Shown here: one piece after another, positions 8,244-16,491 of the stretch
Position numbering within the stretch: the first letter of the stretch is position 1
Layout: the number at the start of each line of letters is the position of its first letter
Assembly (NCBI GenBank): GCA_964242415.1
Contig: CAXTAT010000003.1
Location: 1 to 64,000, forward strand
DNA: 64,000 nucleotides
Direction: 5' to 3'
From: DASWOJ01 sp964242415
GTDB lineage: Bacteria > Pseudomonadota > Alphaproteobacteria > Acetobacterales > Acetobacteraceae
Translations under genes and position numbers: made by a program
Notes under the pieces: model-generated
Told to the model about the DNA's origin: nothing
The model's database searches: none
Seen by the model: only the letters and a program-made list of their open reading frames with translations

Positions 8244-11200
8244 TCAGACCGAGAAGTACTTGGCCCGCGGGTTCAGCACCACGATCGCGCTGGTGGACTG
8301 CTCCGGATGCAACTGCGACTCGTCGGACAGCGACACCCCGATCCGCTCCGCATCCAGCAGCCGCAGCAGCGGCTCCTGGTCCTCCAGCCGCGGGCAGGCC
8401 GGATAGCCGAAGCTGTAGCGGCTGCCGCGGTAGTGCTGCGACAGCATCCGCTCCATGTCGCGGTCGTCCTCCCCGGCAAAGCCCATCTCCGCCCGGATGC
8501 GCTTATGGGTGTACTCCGCCATCGCCTCCGCCACCTCCACCGACAGGCCGTGCAGGTACAGGTAATCCTGGTAGCGGTTGTCCTCGAACCACACCCGCGC
8601 CGTGTCGGACGCCTTCTGCCCGACCGTCACCACCTGCAGCCCGATCACGTCGCGCTCCCTGTCGTCCACGTCGCGGAAGAAGTCGGCGATGCACTCGCCA
8701 TCCTCCTTCGGCTGCCGCGGCAGGGCGAAGCGGCACAGCTCCGTCTGCCCGTCCTCGGCGAACACGATCAGCTCGTTGCCCTGCCCGGCGGCCTTCCAGT
8801 AGCCGTAGATCGCCTGCGGCCGCAGGATGTCATCCGCCTCGCAAATGCCCAGCATCCGCCGCATCACCGGGCGCAACTCCTGCTTGGCCCAGCCGAGGAA
8901 GTCCTCCAGCGACTTGCCCTGCTTGCGGAAGCCCCACTGGAATTGATACAGGCTGCGCTCGTTCAGGAACGGGATGACCGCCTTGGTCGGGGCCTCGATC
9001 ACCCGGGCGCCCCAGAACGGCGGGTTCGCCACCGCCACGTCCCGCGTGATCGCGCGCCGCCGGGCCTGCACGGTGGCGACATCCACCGGGCGGAACGCCT
9101 TGGCGTCGGCCTGGCCCAGGGTGCGCTTAGTGTTGCGCGCCTTGCCCGACCGCTTGGACTGCACCACCGCCAGATAGTCGTCGAACCCGTTGCCCGTCAC
9201 CTTGTCCATCAGGTGCAGCCCGTCGAAGGCGTCGCGCGCATACACCACGCGCCCGCAGGCATACGCCTGCACGCAGTCCTCCTCGACGTAGTTGCGGGTC
9301 AGCGCGGCGCCACCAAGCATCACCGGGATGTCCAGCCCCTGCCGGGCCATCTCCTCCAGGTTCTCCCGCATCACGACCGTGCTCTTGACCAGCAACCCGC
9401 TCATGCCGATGGCGTGGGCATGGTGCTGCTTGGCAGCCGCAACCATGTCGGCCAGCCCCACCTTGATGCCCAGGTTCACCACCCGGTAACCGTTGTTGGT
9501 CAGGATGATGTCCACCAGGTTCTTGCCGATGTCGTGCACGTCGCCCTTCACGGTGGCGAGCACGATGGTGCCCTTCTCCTGGCCCTCCACCCGCTCCATG
9601 TGCGGTTCCAGGTGGGCGACGGCAGCCTTCATCGTCTCGGCGCTCTGCAGCACGAACGGCAGCTGCATCTTGCCCGCGCCGAACAGTTCCCCCACCACCT
9701 TCATGCCGTCCAGCAGCACGTTGTTGATGATGTCCAGCGGCGGGTTGGTCAGCATGGCCTCGTCCAGCTCATCGGCCAGGCCCTTGCGGTCGCCGTCGAT
9801 GATGCGGTCCTTCAGCCGTCCCTCGACCGTCTCGGCGCGCACCTTCTTCACGGCGTCGGCGGCCTTGCGGTCGGCGAACATCGCCAGCAGCGCCTGCAGG
9901 GGGTCGTAGCCCTCGCGGCGCCGGTCGAACAGCAGGTCCTCCATGACCTGCACCTCGTCGGCGGCAATCAGGTGCAGCGGGCGTATCTTGCTGACATGGA
10001 CGATGGCCCCGGTCATCCCGGCCTTCACGGCATGGTCCAGGAACACCGAGTTCAGCACCGCGCGCGCCGCCGGGTTCAGGCCAAAGCTGATGTTGGACAG
10101 CCCCAGGATGATCTGGATGTCCGGGAATTCATCCCGGATCAGCTTGATCCCCTCCAGCGTCCACTGCCCGAGCTTGCGGTCGTCCTCGTTGCCCGTCGCC
10201 ACGGTGAAGGTGAGGGGGTCTATCAGCAGGTCCGACTGCCGCAGCCCATGCTTGTCGCAGGCGAACGCCACCAGCCGCCGGGCGATGGCGAGCTTGGCCT
10301 CGGGGGTCTTGGCCATGCCCTCCTCGTCGATCGTGAGCGCAATCACCGCCGTGCCGAACTTCTTCGCCATCCGCATCCGGATGTCCGCCGCCTCCTCCCC
10401 ATCCTCGAAGTTGATCGAGTTGATGATCGGCTTGCCGCCGTGCAGGCGCAGCGCCGCCTCCAGCACCACCGCCTCCGTGCTGTCGATCACCAGCGGGCTG
10501 TTCACGCTGCTGGTGAAGCGGGTGATGACCTCGTTCATCTCCATCACCTCGTCGCGGCCGACGAAGGCGGTGCAGATGTCCAGGCTGTTCGACCCCTCGG
10601 CGATCTGCTCGCGCCCCATGGCGACGCAGCCGTCCCAGTCGGCGGTCTCCTGCAGCTCCCGCCACTTCCGCGACCCGTTGGCGTTGCAGCGCTCGCCGAT
10701 GGAAAAGTAGCTGTTCTCCTGCCGCAGCGGCATCTGGCCATACAGGCTGGCGACGGACGGCACCCAGACCGGCTTGCGCGCAACCGGCGCCGGACGGAAG
10801 CCGCGCCCGCCTTCCGCACGCCGCCGCAGCATCGCATCCAGCGCCGCGATGTGCGGCGTGTTGGTGCCGCAGCAGCCGCCGATCAAGTTCAGCCCGTCCT
10901 CGGTGATGAACCGCTCCACCCAGCTCGCCATCTGCGCGGCGTCGAGCGGATAGTGCGTCTTGCCATCCACCAGCTCCGGCAGCCCGGCATTCGGCTGCAC
11001 CGACAGCAGGCCCGGCCAGTTGGCCGCCAGCCAGCGGACATGCTCGGCCATCTCCTGCGGCCCCGTGGCGCAGTTCAGCCCGATCAACGGCACGTCCAGC
11101 GCATGGATCACCGTCGCCGCCGCGGCGATGTCGGGGCCGACCAGCAGCGTGCCCGTCGTCTCCACCGTAACCTGCACGAAAATCGGCGTGTCGGTGCCGG

Positions 11201-11741
11201 CCTCCTTGCGCGCGATCTTCGCCCCGTTCACCGCAGCCTTGATCTGCAGGGTGTCCTGGCACGTCTCGATCAGGATCGCGTCCACGCCGCCCGCAATCAG
11301 CCCACGTGACTGCGCCGCCAGCGCCGCCTCCAGCGGGTCATAGGCGATGTTGCCCAAGGACGGCAGCTTGGTGCCCGGCCCGATGCTGCCCAGCACCCAG
11401 CGGTGCCGCCCGTCCGAAAAACTGTCCGCCGCCTCCCGCGCCAGCTCCGCCGCGACCTTGTTGATCTCGTGCGTGCGGTCCTGCAGGTCGAACTCGGCCA
11501 GCGTGAGCGGCGAACCGCCGAAGGTGTTGGTCTCCACCATGTCCGCCCCGGCCTCGAAGTAGCCGCGGTGGATCTCCCGCACCAGGTCCGGGCGCGACAG
11601 GTTCAGCACCTCGGTGCAGTTCTCCTGGTTCCAATAATCGCGCTCGATGTCGAGCGTCAGCGCCTGCACGCGGCTGCCCATGCCGCCGTCGCACAGCAGG
11701 ACCTGGTCGCGCAGGGCATCAAGCAGGTGGGGTCGGGTCAT
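8244..11741 (-). CDS. metH: cobalamin-dependent methionine synthase
   Basis: Transfers the methyl group of 5-methyltetrahydrofolate to homocysteine through methylcobalamin. The 1165 residues contain the four normal modules in order: homocysteine/zinc domain (zinc cysteines in GGCCGT at residues 288-293 and GLNCATG upstream), pterin domain (SIGERCNANGSRKWRE, about residue 345), cobalamin-binding domain with the axial histidine in DVHDIGK (H736), and the AdoMet reactivation domain (RGSRYSFGYPACP near the end). It is full length. The start overlaps the stop of the upstream regulator gene (TGATG at 11739-11743), so expression is coupled to it. Confidence 0.97.
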   Translation of the reverse strand: MTRPHLLDALRDQVLLCDGGMGSRVQALTLDIERDYWNQENCTEVLNLSRPDLVREIHRGYFEAGADMVETNTFGGSPLTLAEFDLQDRTHEINKVAAELAREAADSFSDGRHRWVLGSIGPGTKLPSLGNIAYDPLEAALAAQSRGLIAGGVDAILIETCQDTLQIKAAVNGAKIARKEAGTDTPIFVQVTVETTGTLLVGPDIAAAATVIHALDVPLIGLNCATGPQEMAEHVRWLAANWPGLLSVQPNAGLPELVDGKTHYPLDAAQMASWVERFITEDGLNLIGGCCGTNTPHIAALDAMLRRRAEGGRGFRPAPVARKPVWVPSVASLYGQMPLRQENSYFSIGERCNANGSRKWRELQETADWDGCVAMGREQIAEGSNSLDICTAFVGRDEVMEMNEVITRFTSSVNSPLVIDSTEAVVLEAALRLHGGKPIINSINFEDGEEAADIRMRMAKKFGTAVIALTIDEEGMAKTPEAKLAIARRLVAFACDKHGLRQSDLLIDPLTFTVATGNEDDRKLGQWTLEGIKLIRDEFPDIQIILGLSNISFGLNPAARAVLNSVFLDHAVKAGMTGAIVHVSKIRPLHLIAADEVQVMEDLLFDRRREGYDPLQALLAMFADRKAADAVKKVRAETVEGRLKDRIIDGDRKGLADELDEAMLTNPPLDIINNVLLDGMKVVGELFGAGKMQLPFVLQSAETMKAAVAHLEPHMERVEGQEKGTIVLATVKGDVHDIGKNLVDIILTNNGYRVVNLGIKVGLADMVAAAKQHHAHAIGMSGLLVKSTVVMRENLEEMARQGLDIPVMLGGAALTRNYVEEDCVQAYACGRVVYARDAFDGLHLMDKVTGNGFDDYLAVVQSKRSGKARNTKRTLGQADAKAFRPVDVATVQARRRAITRDVAVANPPFWGARVIEAPTKAVIPFLNERSLYQFQWGFRKQGKSLEDFLGWAKQELRPVMRRMLGICEADDILRPQAIYGYWKAAGQGNELIVFAEDGQTELCRFALPRQPKEDGECIADFFRDVDDRERDVIGLQVVTVGQKASDTARVWFEDNRYQDYLYLHGLSVEVAEAMAEYTHKRIRAEMGFAGEDDRDMERMLSQHYRGSRYSFGYPACPRLEDQEPLLRLLDAERIGVSLSDESQLHPEQSTSAIVVLNPRAKYFSV

Positions 11742-12703
11742 CAGGCATCCTCGGTGGCAAGTTCGCGGACAGGGGCGGCAGCGGGCATCAGCGCCGGCCA
11801 GAGGCGGACCTCCAGCGGGCCGCGCACCGATATGGGGTGGCCCGGCGCCAGGCCAGGGCCGCGCAGCAGGTCGCGCATGGCGGCGTCGGTAAACCCGGGC
11901 CAGCGGTGCGCCAGGCGGTCCGTCAAGTCGCGCCGCCCATGCCCGGCCAGATCGACGACGATCAGCCGGCCACCGGGCGCCAGCACACGGGCGGCTTCGG
12001 CCAGGACGGCGGCGGGGTCCTCGGCATAGTGCAGCACCATCTGCAACACGACCAAGTCGTAGCCGCCCGACAACGGCAACCGGTACATATCAGCCTGCCG
12101 CACCGCCAGGTGTCCCAGGCCGGGCTTCGCCAGCCGGGACCGCGCCAGCGCCAGCATCGCCCGGCTGGCATCGATACCAAGGCCGGAGCGCACCCGCGGC
12201 GCCAGCAGCTCCAGCATCCGCCCGGTGCCGGTGCCGATGTCCAGCAGGCGTCCCAGGCCCTCGCCCGGCAGCAGGGACAGCAACGCAGCCTCCACATCCC
12301 CCGCCGGCAGGCCCAGCGCCCGCATCTCGTCCCAATCCGCGCCCTGGCGGCAGAAGGTGTCAGACGCGATGCGCGCCCGTTCCGCCAGCACCCGCGCCGC
12401 GCCGCGCCGGTCGGCAGCCAGCACCGGATCATCCTCCGGCAGGCGCGCCAGCAGGTCCAGCACCGGCGCCACCCCCGGCCCGGCGTCCGGCGGCAGGCCG
12501 AACCAAACGTTGGCGCCCTCCCGCACCCGCTCCAGCAGCCCGGCGTCGCACAGCAGCTTCAGGTGCCGCGACAGCCGGGGCTGGCTTTGCCCAAGGATTT
12601 CGGTGAACTCCACCACGCAGAACGCGCCGCGGGCAGCCAGCGCCAGCAGCCGCAGCCGGGTCGGCTCGGCGCAGGCGCGCAGGGACATCAGAAGCGGCTC
12701 CAT
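11741..12703 (-). CDS. ArsR-type regulator fused to a SAM-dependent methyltransferase domain
   Basis: A 320-residue two-domain protein. The N-terminal ~90 residues are an ArsR winged helix (ACAEPTRLRLLALAARG, FTEILGQSQPRLSRHLKLLCDAGLL) without the metal-binding cysteine box (ELCVCDL) of arsenic or cadmium sensors. Residues ~140-300 form a class I methyltransferase fold with the SAM motif LLDIGTGTGRMLELLAP. Such proteins accompany metF/metH genes in alphaproteobacteria and resemble the S-adenosylhomocysteine-responsive SahR regulators. Sensing SAM or SAH is therefore the likely role, but that is inference. The ATG at 12703 is chosen over the longer frame to 12739 because the operator palindrome lies in between. 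Confidence 0.88.
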   Translation of the reverse strand: MEPLLMSLRACAEPTRLRLLALAARGAFCVVEFTEILGQSQPRLSRHLKLLCDAGLLERVREGANVWFGLPPDAGPGVAPVLDLLARLPEDDPVLAADRRGAARVLAERARIASDTFCRQGADWDEMRALGLPAGDVEAALLSLLPGEGLGRLLDIGTGTGRMLELLAPRVRSGLGIDASRAMLALARSRLAKPGLGHLAVRQADMYRLPLSGGYDLVVLQMVLHYAEDPAAVLAEAARVLAPGGRLIVVDLAGHGRRDLTDRLAHRWPGFTDAAMRDLLRGPGLAPGHPISVRGPLEVRLWPALMPAAAPVRELATEDA

Positions 12704-12716
12704 GGCTTGTGTATTA

Positions 12717-12734
12717 CATAAAGATATCCTTATG
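12717..12734. promoter_or_regulatory. 18-bp palindromic operator for the ArsR-methyltransferase regulator
   Basis: CATAAAGATATCCTTATG is a palindrome with a single mismatched pair, set in an otherwise GC-rich stretch. It lies 14 bp before the regulator's ATG and 39 bp before the divergent gene at 12773, so it can control both. Its AAGATATCTT-like core resembles the SAM-cycle (SahR-type) operators described in Proteobacteria, as far as I recall that motif. Confidence 0.75.
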
Positions 12735-12772
12735 TCCATGCGATAAGCGGCCTGCGGCAGGACGAGGGTACG

Positions 12773-13153
12773 ATGCGGATTGACGCGAGGATTCCGGTGC
12801 GGCTCGGCGAGCTTGCCGATGCCGGCGAGGGCGACGCCCTATTGCTGCCATCCAATATGCCGCTGCCATCCGGCTGGCCGGTCGAAGCGCTGCCCGGCGG
12901 GGTGCCCGGCCATGCCGCAGGCTGCGGCTGCTGCCAGCCGCGCAACGCCGCCGCGCAGGCCCTGGGCGCCCTGTTCCTCCGCCGCGCCCGGGGCGAGGTC
13001 GGCTGGTTCCGCCGGGTGCTGGCCGTCACTGGCCCAACCGAGGCCGCGATGGTGCGCGCCGCCCTGGAAACCGACCCTCTGACCATGGCCCGCTTCCGTC
13101 CCGCCGAGGACCGCCCGCCTTCCCCCTCTCCCTCCGGGAGAGGGCCGGGGTGA
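12773..13153 (+). CDS. uncharacterised protein with a CxCC motif
   Basis: A 126-residue soluble protein I cannot assign. It has a HAAGCGCCQPRNAAAQALGALF segment (split here: HAAGCGCC, then QPRNAAAQALGALF) in the middle, where Cys-x-Cys-Cys could hold a metal, and a C-terminal RARGEVGWFRRVLAVTG helix-strand. The ATG has GAGGG upstream. The last ~13 residues (PPSPSPSGRGPG) are encoded by a family A palindromic repeat that has run into the reading frame, so the original protein probably ended near RFRPAED. It shares its control region with the divergent regulator-metH operon. Confidence 0.65.
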   Translation: MRIDARIPVRLGELADAGEGDALLLPSNMPLPSGWPVEALPGGVPGHAAGCGCCQPRNAAAQALGALFLRRARGEVGWFRRVLAVTGPTEAAMVRAALETDPLTMARFRPAEDRPPSPSPSGRGPG

Positions 13154-13156
13154 GGG
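13122..13156 (+). repeat. palindromic repeat family A, copy 3
   Basis: A full 35-bp unit that overlaps the end of the gene at 12773 and supplies its stop codon. Beyond the core, similarity to other copies continues on the right (GAGGCGGTAAGCGCCTAACC here, compared with GAAGCGGCAAGCGCCAAACC after the copy at 36732). Confidence 0.85.
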
Positions 13157-13281
13157 AGGCGGTAAGCGCCTAACCCAGCCGCGAAAGCACGAACCCCGGC
13201 TCCCAACCCTGCAAGGACAGTCCTCGCCGCGTCCCCCACCCCAACCCGGTAGGAAACGAAGCACCCAGTCCAGCTACAACC

Positions 13282-13800
13282 CTACCCCGGCACGTCCGCA
13301 TCGCCGCGGCCCAGCGCGCGCTGCATGTAAACGGTGTCCACCCAGCGCCCGAACTTCAGCCCGGACGCCCGCAGCAGCCCAACCCGCTGGAAGCCAAGCG
13401 ACGCATGAACGCCAATGGACGCGGTGTTCTCGGAGTCACCGATGACCGCGATCATCTGCCGGAACCCGGCCACCTCGGCATCGGCCAGCAGCCGCCCGAC
13501 CAGCGCCTTGCCGACACCCTGGCCGCGCACGTCGTCACGCACGTAGATGCTGGTCTCCGCCGTGTAGCGATAGGCCGACCTGTCCCGCAACTGCGCGTAA
13601 TACGCATAGCCAAGCACCCCGGTCGCGTCCGTCGCCACCAGGAATGACCAGCCGCGCCGGACGATCGCCGCAAACCGCTCCTGCACCTCCTCGACCGAGG
13701 GCGGCACCTCCTCGAACGTGCCGCTGCCATGCAGCACGTGATGGGCGTAGATCGCCTGTATCTCCGGAATGTCGGACGTGGCGGCGGGCTGGATATTCAT
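13282..13800 (-). CDS. GNAT N-acetyltransferase, phosphinothricin acetyltransferase type
   Basis: A 172-residue enzyme of the Pat/MnaT group, which acetylates phosphinothricin, methionine sulfone or related amino acids. It shows the typical opening (MNIQPAATSDIPEIQAIYAH), the TFEEVPPS segment, YAYYAQLRDRSAYRYTAETS, and the acetyl-CoA loop RGQGVGKAL. The start at 13800 has a good GAGGAG site; the longer frame to 13887 is unlikely to be used. Confidence 0.88.
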   Translation of the reverse strand: MNIQPAATSDIPEIQAIYAHHVLHGSGTFEEVPPSVEEVQERFAAIVRRGWSFLVATDATGVLGYAYYAQLRDRSAYRYTAETSIYVRDDVRGQGVGKALVGRLLADAEVAGFRQMIAVIGDSENTASIGVHASLGFQRVGLLRASGLKFGRWVDTVYMQRALGRGDADVPG

Positions 13801-13951
13801 GCGGGGCTCCTCGGTCCCGTGCCATACCCCGTGTGGGCACGGCGGCCAACTGCCTGCGGCAGTGCCGATGTCTCTCGTTAACGTCATGTTTTGTTTATAT
13901 ACACTTCAGCAATGGCATCTGGCCACGCCGGCATGGCATATAAGCGGCACG

Positions 13952-13980
13952 TTGTTGCCCTTAACCAGTACTTCTATGTT
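13952..13980 (+). promoter_or_regulatory. candidate promoter of the secretion/glycan operon
   Basis: TTGTTG (13952-13957) and TATGTT (13975-13980) are separated by 17 bp in a relatively AT-rich stretch before the ABC transporter gene. The 9-mer TAAGCGGCA occurs twice (13941-13949 and 13980-13988), 39 bp apart, and brackets the promoter like activator or repressor sites. Confidence 0.4.
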
Positions 13981-14044
13981 AAGCGGCATTCCATAAGGCA
14001 GACCTGGGCCGGCGACCGGCCACTCGTGGCACAAGGAACGATCT

Positions 14045-16405
14045 GTGGACCAATCAGGCTCCAACCCACCCGCCCCCCGCCGCGCCCCAGATGGCATCGG
14101 ATCCGGGATCGGAGCTGGCATAGGACCCGGCAAGCCATCCGGCGCCGGCCCGCAGGACTCCCCCCCACGCATTGATATCGGCACCATCGGCGTCGGCCGT
14201 GCGGTGATGGAGGGCGAATCCCGCCTGCTCGCCGTCGCCGCCGTCGCCCGGCACAACGGCGTTGACCTGTCCGTCGCCGACTTCCGCCCGACCCCCGGGG
14301 AGGTCACGCCGTCGCCAGCGTCCCTGGTGACCTGGGCGCGCGACCAGGGCCTGTCCGCCAAGGCCGAGCGGCTGCGCTGGAAGCAGCTTTTCCGCGTGCA
14401 GGGCGCCACCACCCCGCCGCCCCCCGTGGTGCTGCTGTTCAAGGACGGCACCGCCGGTCTGCTGGTCGCCACCGACCAGGCGCGCAACATCGTCTGGGTC
14501 CGCGACCCCCGCACGGATGGCGACGCCTCCGCCGTCGCCGTTGACGAATTGCGCCTGGCCCAGGCCTGGGCCGGCGAGGTGCTGCTGATCCGCCGCGCCC
14601 GCGGCGAGTCCGAGGCCGACCGCCCGTTCTCGCTGGGCTGGCTGATGGGCCTCGTGCTGCTGGAGCGGCGCCTGCTGCGCGACGTCAGCATCGGCTCCGT
14701 CATGCTCAGCGCGCTCACCATCGTCCCGCCGCTGCTGGTTATGACCGTGGTGGACCGCGTGGTGACCCACCACAGCATCTCCACCCTCGTGCTGCTCAGC
14801 ACCATCCTGCTGATCACCACCGTGTATGAGACCCTGCTCGGCTACGCCCGGCGCGAGCTGGTCCAGGTCGTCTCCACCCGCGTGGACGCCAAGCTGAACC
14901 TGCACGTCTTCAACAAGCTGCTCGGCCTGCCGCTGGACTACTTCGAGAAGACGCCCGCCGGCCAGACCACCTATCGCCTCAGCCAGGTATGGAAGATCCG
15001 CGACTTCCTCACGGGGAAGCTGATGGGCACCTTCCTCGATATGTTCACCCTGCTGTTTCTGCTGCCGCTGCTGTTCTGGATGGAGCCGACGCTGGCCTGG
15101 ATCGTGCTGGTCTGCGCGGTGGTGATCGCCGGCGTCATCCTGCTGTTCCTGCCCTCGCTGCGCAGCGTCGTCGGCAAGCTGACGAACTCGGAGTCGGAAA
15201 AGGGCAGCACCCTGGTCGAGACCGTCCAGGGCATCCGCACCGTGAAGTCGCTGGCGCTCGAACCGCAGCGCCGGGCCGAGTGGGACCAGCGCGTCGCCGT
15301 CGCCGGCAACCTGAAGCTGCGTGCAGGCCGCCTGGCCAACTGGCCGCAGACCATCATCACGCCCATCGAAGCGTTCATCCAGCGCGGCATCATCATGGTC
15401 GGCGCCTACATTGCGCTGTCGGACAACACCGGCGTCGCCGTCGGCGGGCTGGTCGCCTTCATGATGCTGGGCAGCCGGGTCACGCAGCCCCTGGTCGGCC
15501 TGGCCCGGCTGATCGAGGACTTCGAGGAGGTGCGCGCCAGCATCGCCCAGGTCGGCCTGGTGCTGAACAACCCCAGCGAGACCGCCGCCATGCAGGGCGG
15601 CCTGCGCCCCAAGTTCGCCGGCGCGGTGTCGTTCGAGGACCTGACCTTCCGCTACCCCGGCAGCAAGCAGCCAGCGCTTGAGAAGATGTCGTTCAGCATC
15701 CCCGCCGGCACCATGCTGGGCGTGGTCGGCCGCAGCGGCTCGGGCAAAAGCACCGTCACCCGCCTGCTGCAGGGCATCAACCGCGAGTACAGCGGCTTCC
15801 TCAAGATCGACGGCGTGGAGCTGCGTGAGATCAACCTCACCCACCTGCGCCGCAGCTTCGGCGTGGTGCTGCAGGACAACTTCCTGTTCCGCGGCACCGT
15901 GCGCGACAACATCACTGCCGGCCGCCCGGGCCTGACGCTGGAGGACGTGATCCGCGCCGCCCGGCTCGCAGGCGCGGAGGAGTTCATCGAGCGGCTGCCG
16001 GCAGGCTACGACACCTGGATCGAGGAAGGGTCATCCAACCTGTCCGGCGGGCAGCGGCAGCGCCTGGCCATCGCCCGCGCCGTGATCGCCGACCCCCGCC
16101 TGATGATCCTCGACGAGGCGACCAGCGCGCTCGATCCCGAAAGCGAGGCCCTGGTCAACGCCAACCTGACCCGCCTGGCCAAGGGGCGCACGATGGTGAT
16201 CGTGTCGCACCGCCTGTCGTCGCTGCTGGACTGCGACCTGATCATGGTCATGGACAAGGGCACGGTGGTGGACATCGCGCCGCACAAGGTGCTGGTGGAG
16301 CGCTGCGCGATCTACAAGATCCTGTGGGGCCAGCAGAACCGCCACATGGACGGCGGCATGGGCCGCGCCAACACCCCGGCGCCACGGCTGGCCCAGGGTG
16401 ACTGA
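14045..16405 (+). CDS. type I secretion ABC transporter (HlyB-like) with inactive C39-like domain
   Basis: An inner-membrane exporter of 786 residues. A Gly/Pro-rich ~45-residue leader is followed by a peptidase-C39-like domain (~50-190) in which the catalytic Cys region reads GESRLLAVAAVARHNG and the His position is also lost. It should therefore bind, not cut, the cargo, as in HlyB and LapB. Next comes a six-helix domain (~205-500) and a nucleotide-binding domain with Walker A GRSGSGKST (562-570), signature LSGGQ (666-670) and Walker B LMILDEATSALD. The start is GTG. It is followed by the hlyD-like gene, as in typical type I systems. The outer-membrane TolC partner and cargo are not in the window. 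Confidence 0.92.
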   Translation: MDQSGSNPPAPRRAPDGIGSGIGAGIGPGKPSGAGPQDSPPRIDIGTIGVGRAVMEGESRLLAVAAVARHNGVDLSVADFRPTPGEVTPSPASLVTWARDQGLSAKAERLRWKQLFRVQGATTPPPPVVLLFKDGTAGLLVATDQARNIVWVRDPRTDGDASAVAVDELRLAQAWAGEVLLIRRARGESEADRPFSLGWLMGLVLLERRLLRDVSIGSVMLSALTIVPPLLVMTVVDRVVTHHSISTLVLLSTILLITTVYETLLGYARRELVQVVSTRVDAKLNLHVFNKLLGLPLDYFEKTPAGQTTYRLSQVWKIRDFLTGKLMGTFLDMFTLLFLLPLLFWMEPTLAWIVLVCAVVIAGVILLFLPSLRSVVGKLTNSESEKGSTLVETVQGIRTVKSLALEPQRRAEWDQRVAVAGNLKLRAGRLANWPQTIITPIEAFIQRGIIMVGAYIALSDNTGVAVGGLVAFMMLGSRVTQPLVGLARLIEDFEEVRASIAQVGLVLNNPSETAAMQGGLRPKFAGAVSFEDLTFRYPGSKQPALEKMSFSIPAGTMLGVVGRSGSGKSTVTRLLQGINREYSGFLKIDGVELREINLTHLRRSFGVVLQDNFLFRGTVRDNITAGRPGLTLEDVIRAARLAGAEEFIERLPAGYDTWIEEGSSNLSGGQRQRLAIARAVIADPRLMILDEATSALDPESEALVNANLTRLAKGRTMVIVSHRLSSLLDCDLIMVMDKGTVVDIAPHKVLVERCAIYKILWGQQNRHMDGGMGRANTPAPRLAQGD

Positions 16406-16491
16406 CAGGCTCGGCGACTGATCGCGGAATCGATGGATCGGCTGATCGGCCGGGGCATCCCTGCCGCACGGCTGGACGATAGGAGTTTTCC

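Noticed and set aside
7968..11309. 1113-codon open frame on the plus strand
   Set aside because: It is the antisense shadow of metH; its composition is artefactual and metH is complete on the other strand.
12704..12772. SAM or cobalamin riboswitch before the regulator-metH operon
   Set aside because: The interval is too short and is filled by the palindromic operator; no riboswitch-like structure fits.
14190..14640. Active C39 peptidase domain in the ABC exporter
   Set aside because: The catalytic cysteine and histidine positions are replaced, so only a C39-like binding domain is supported.
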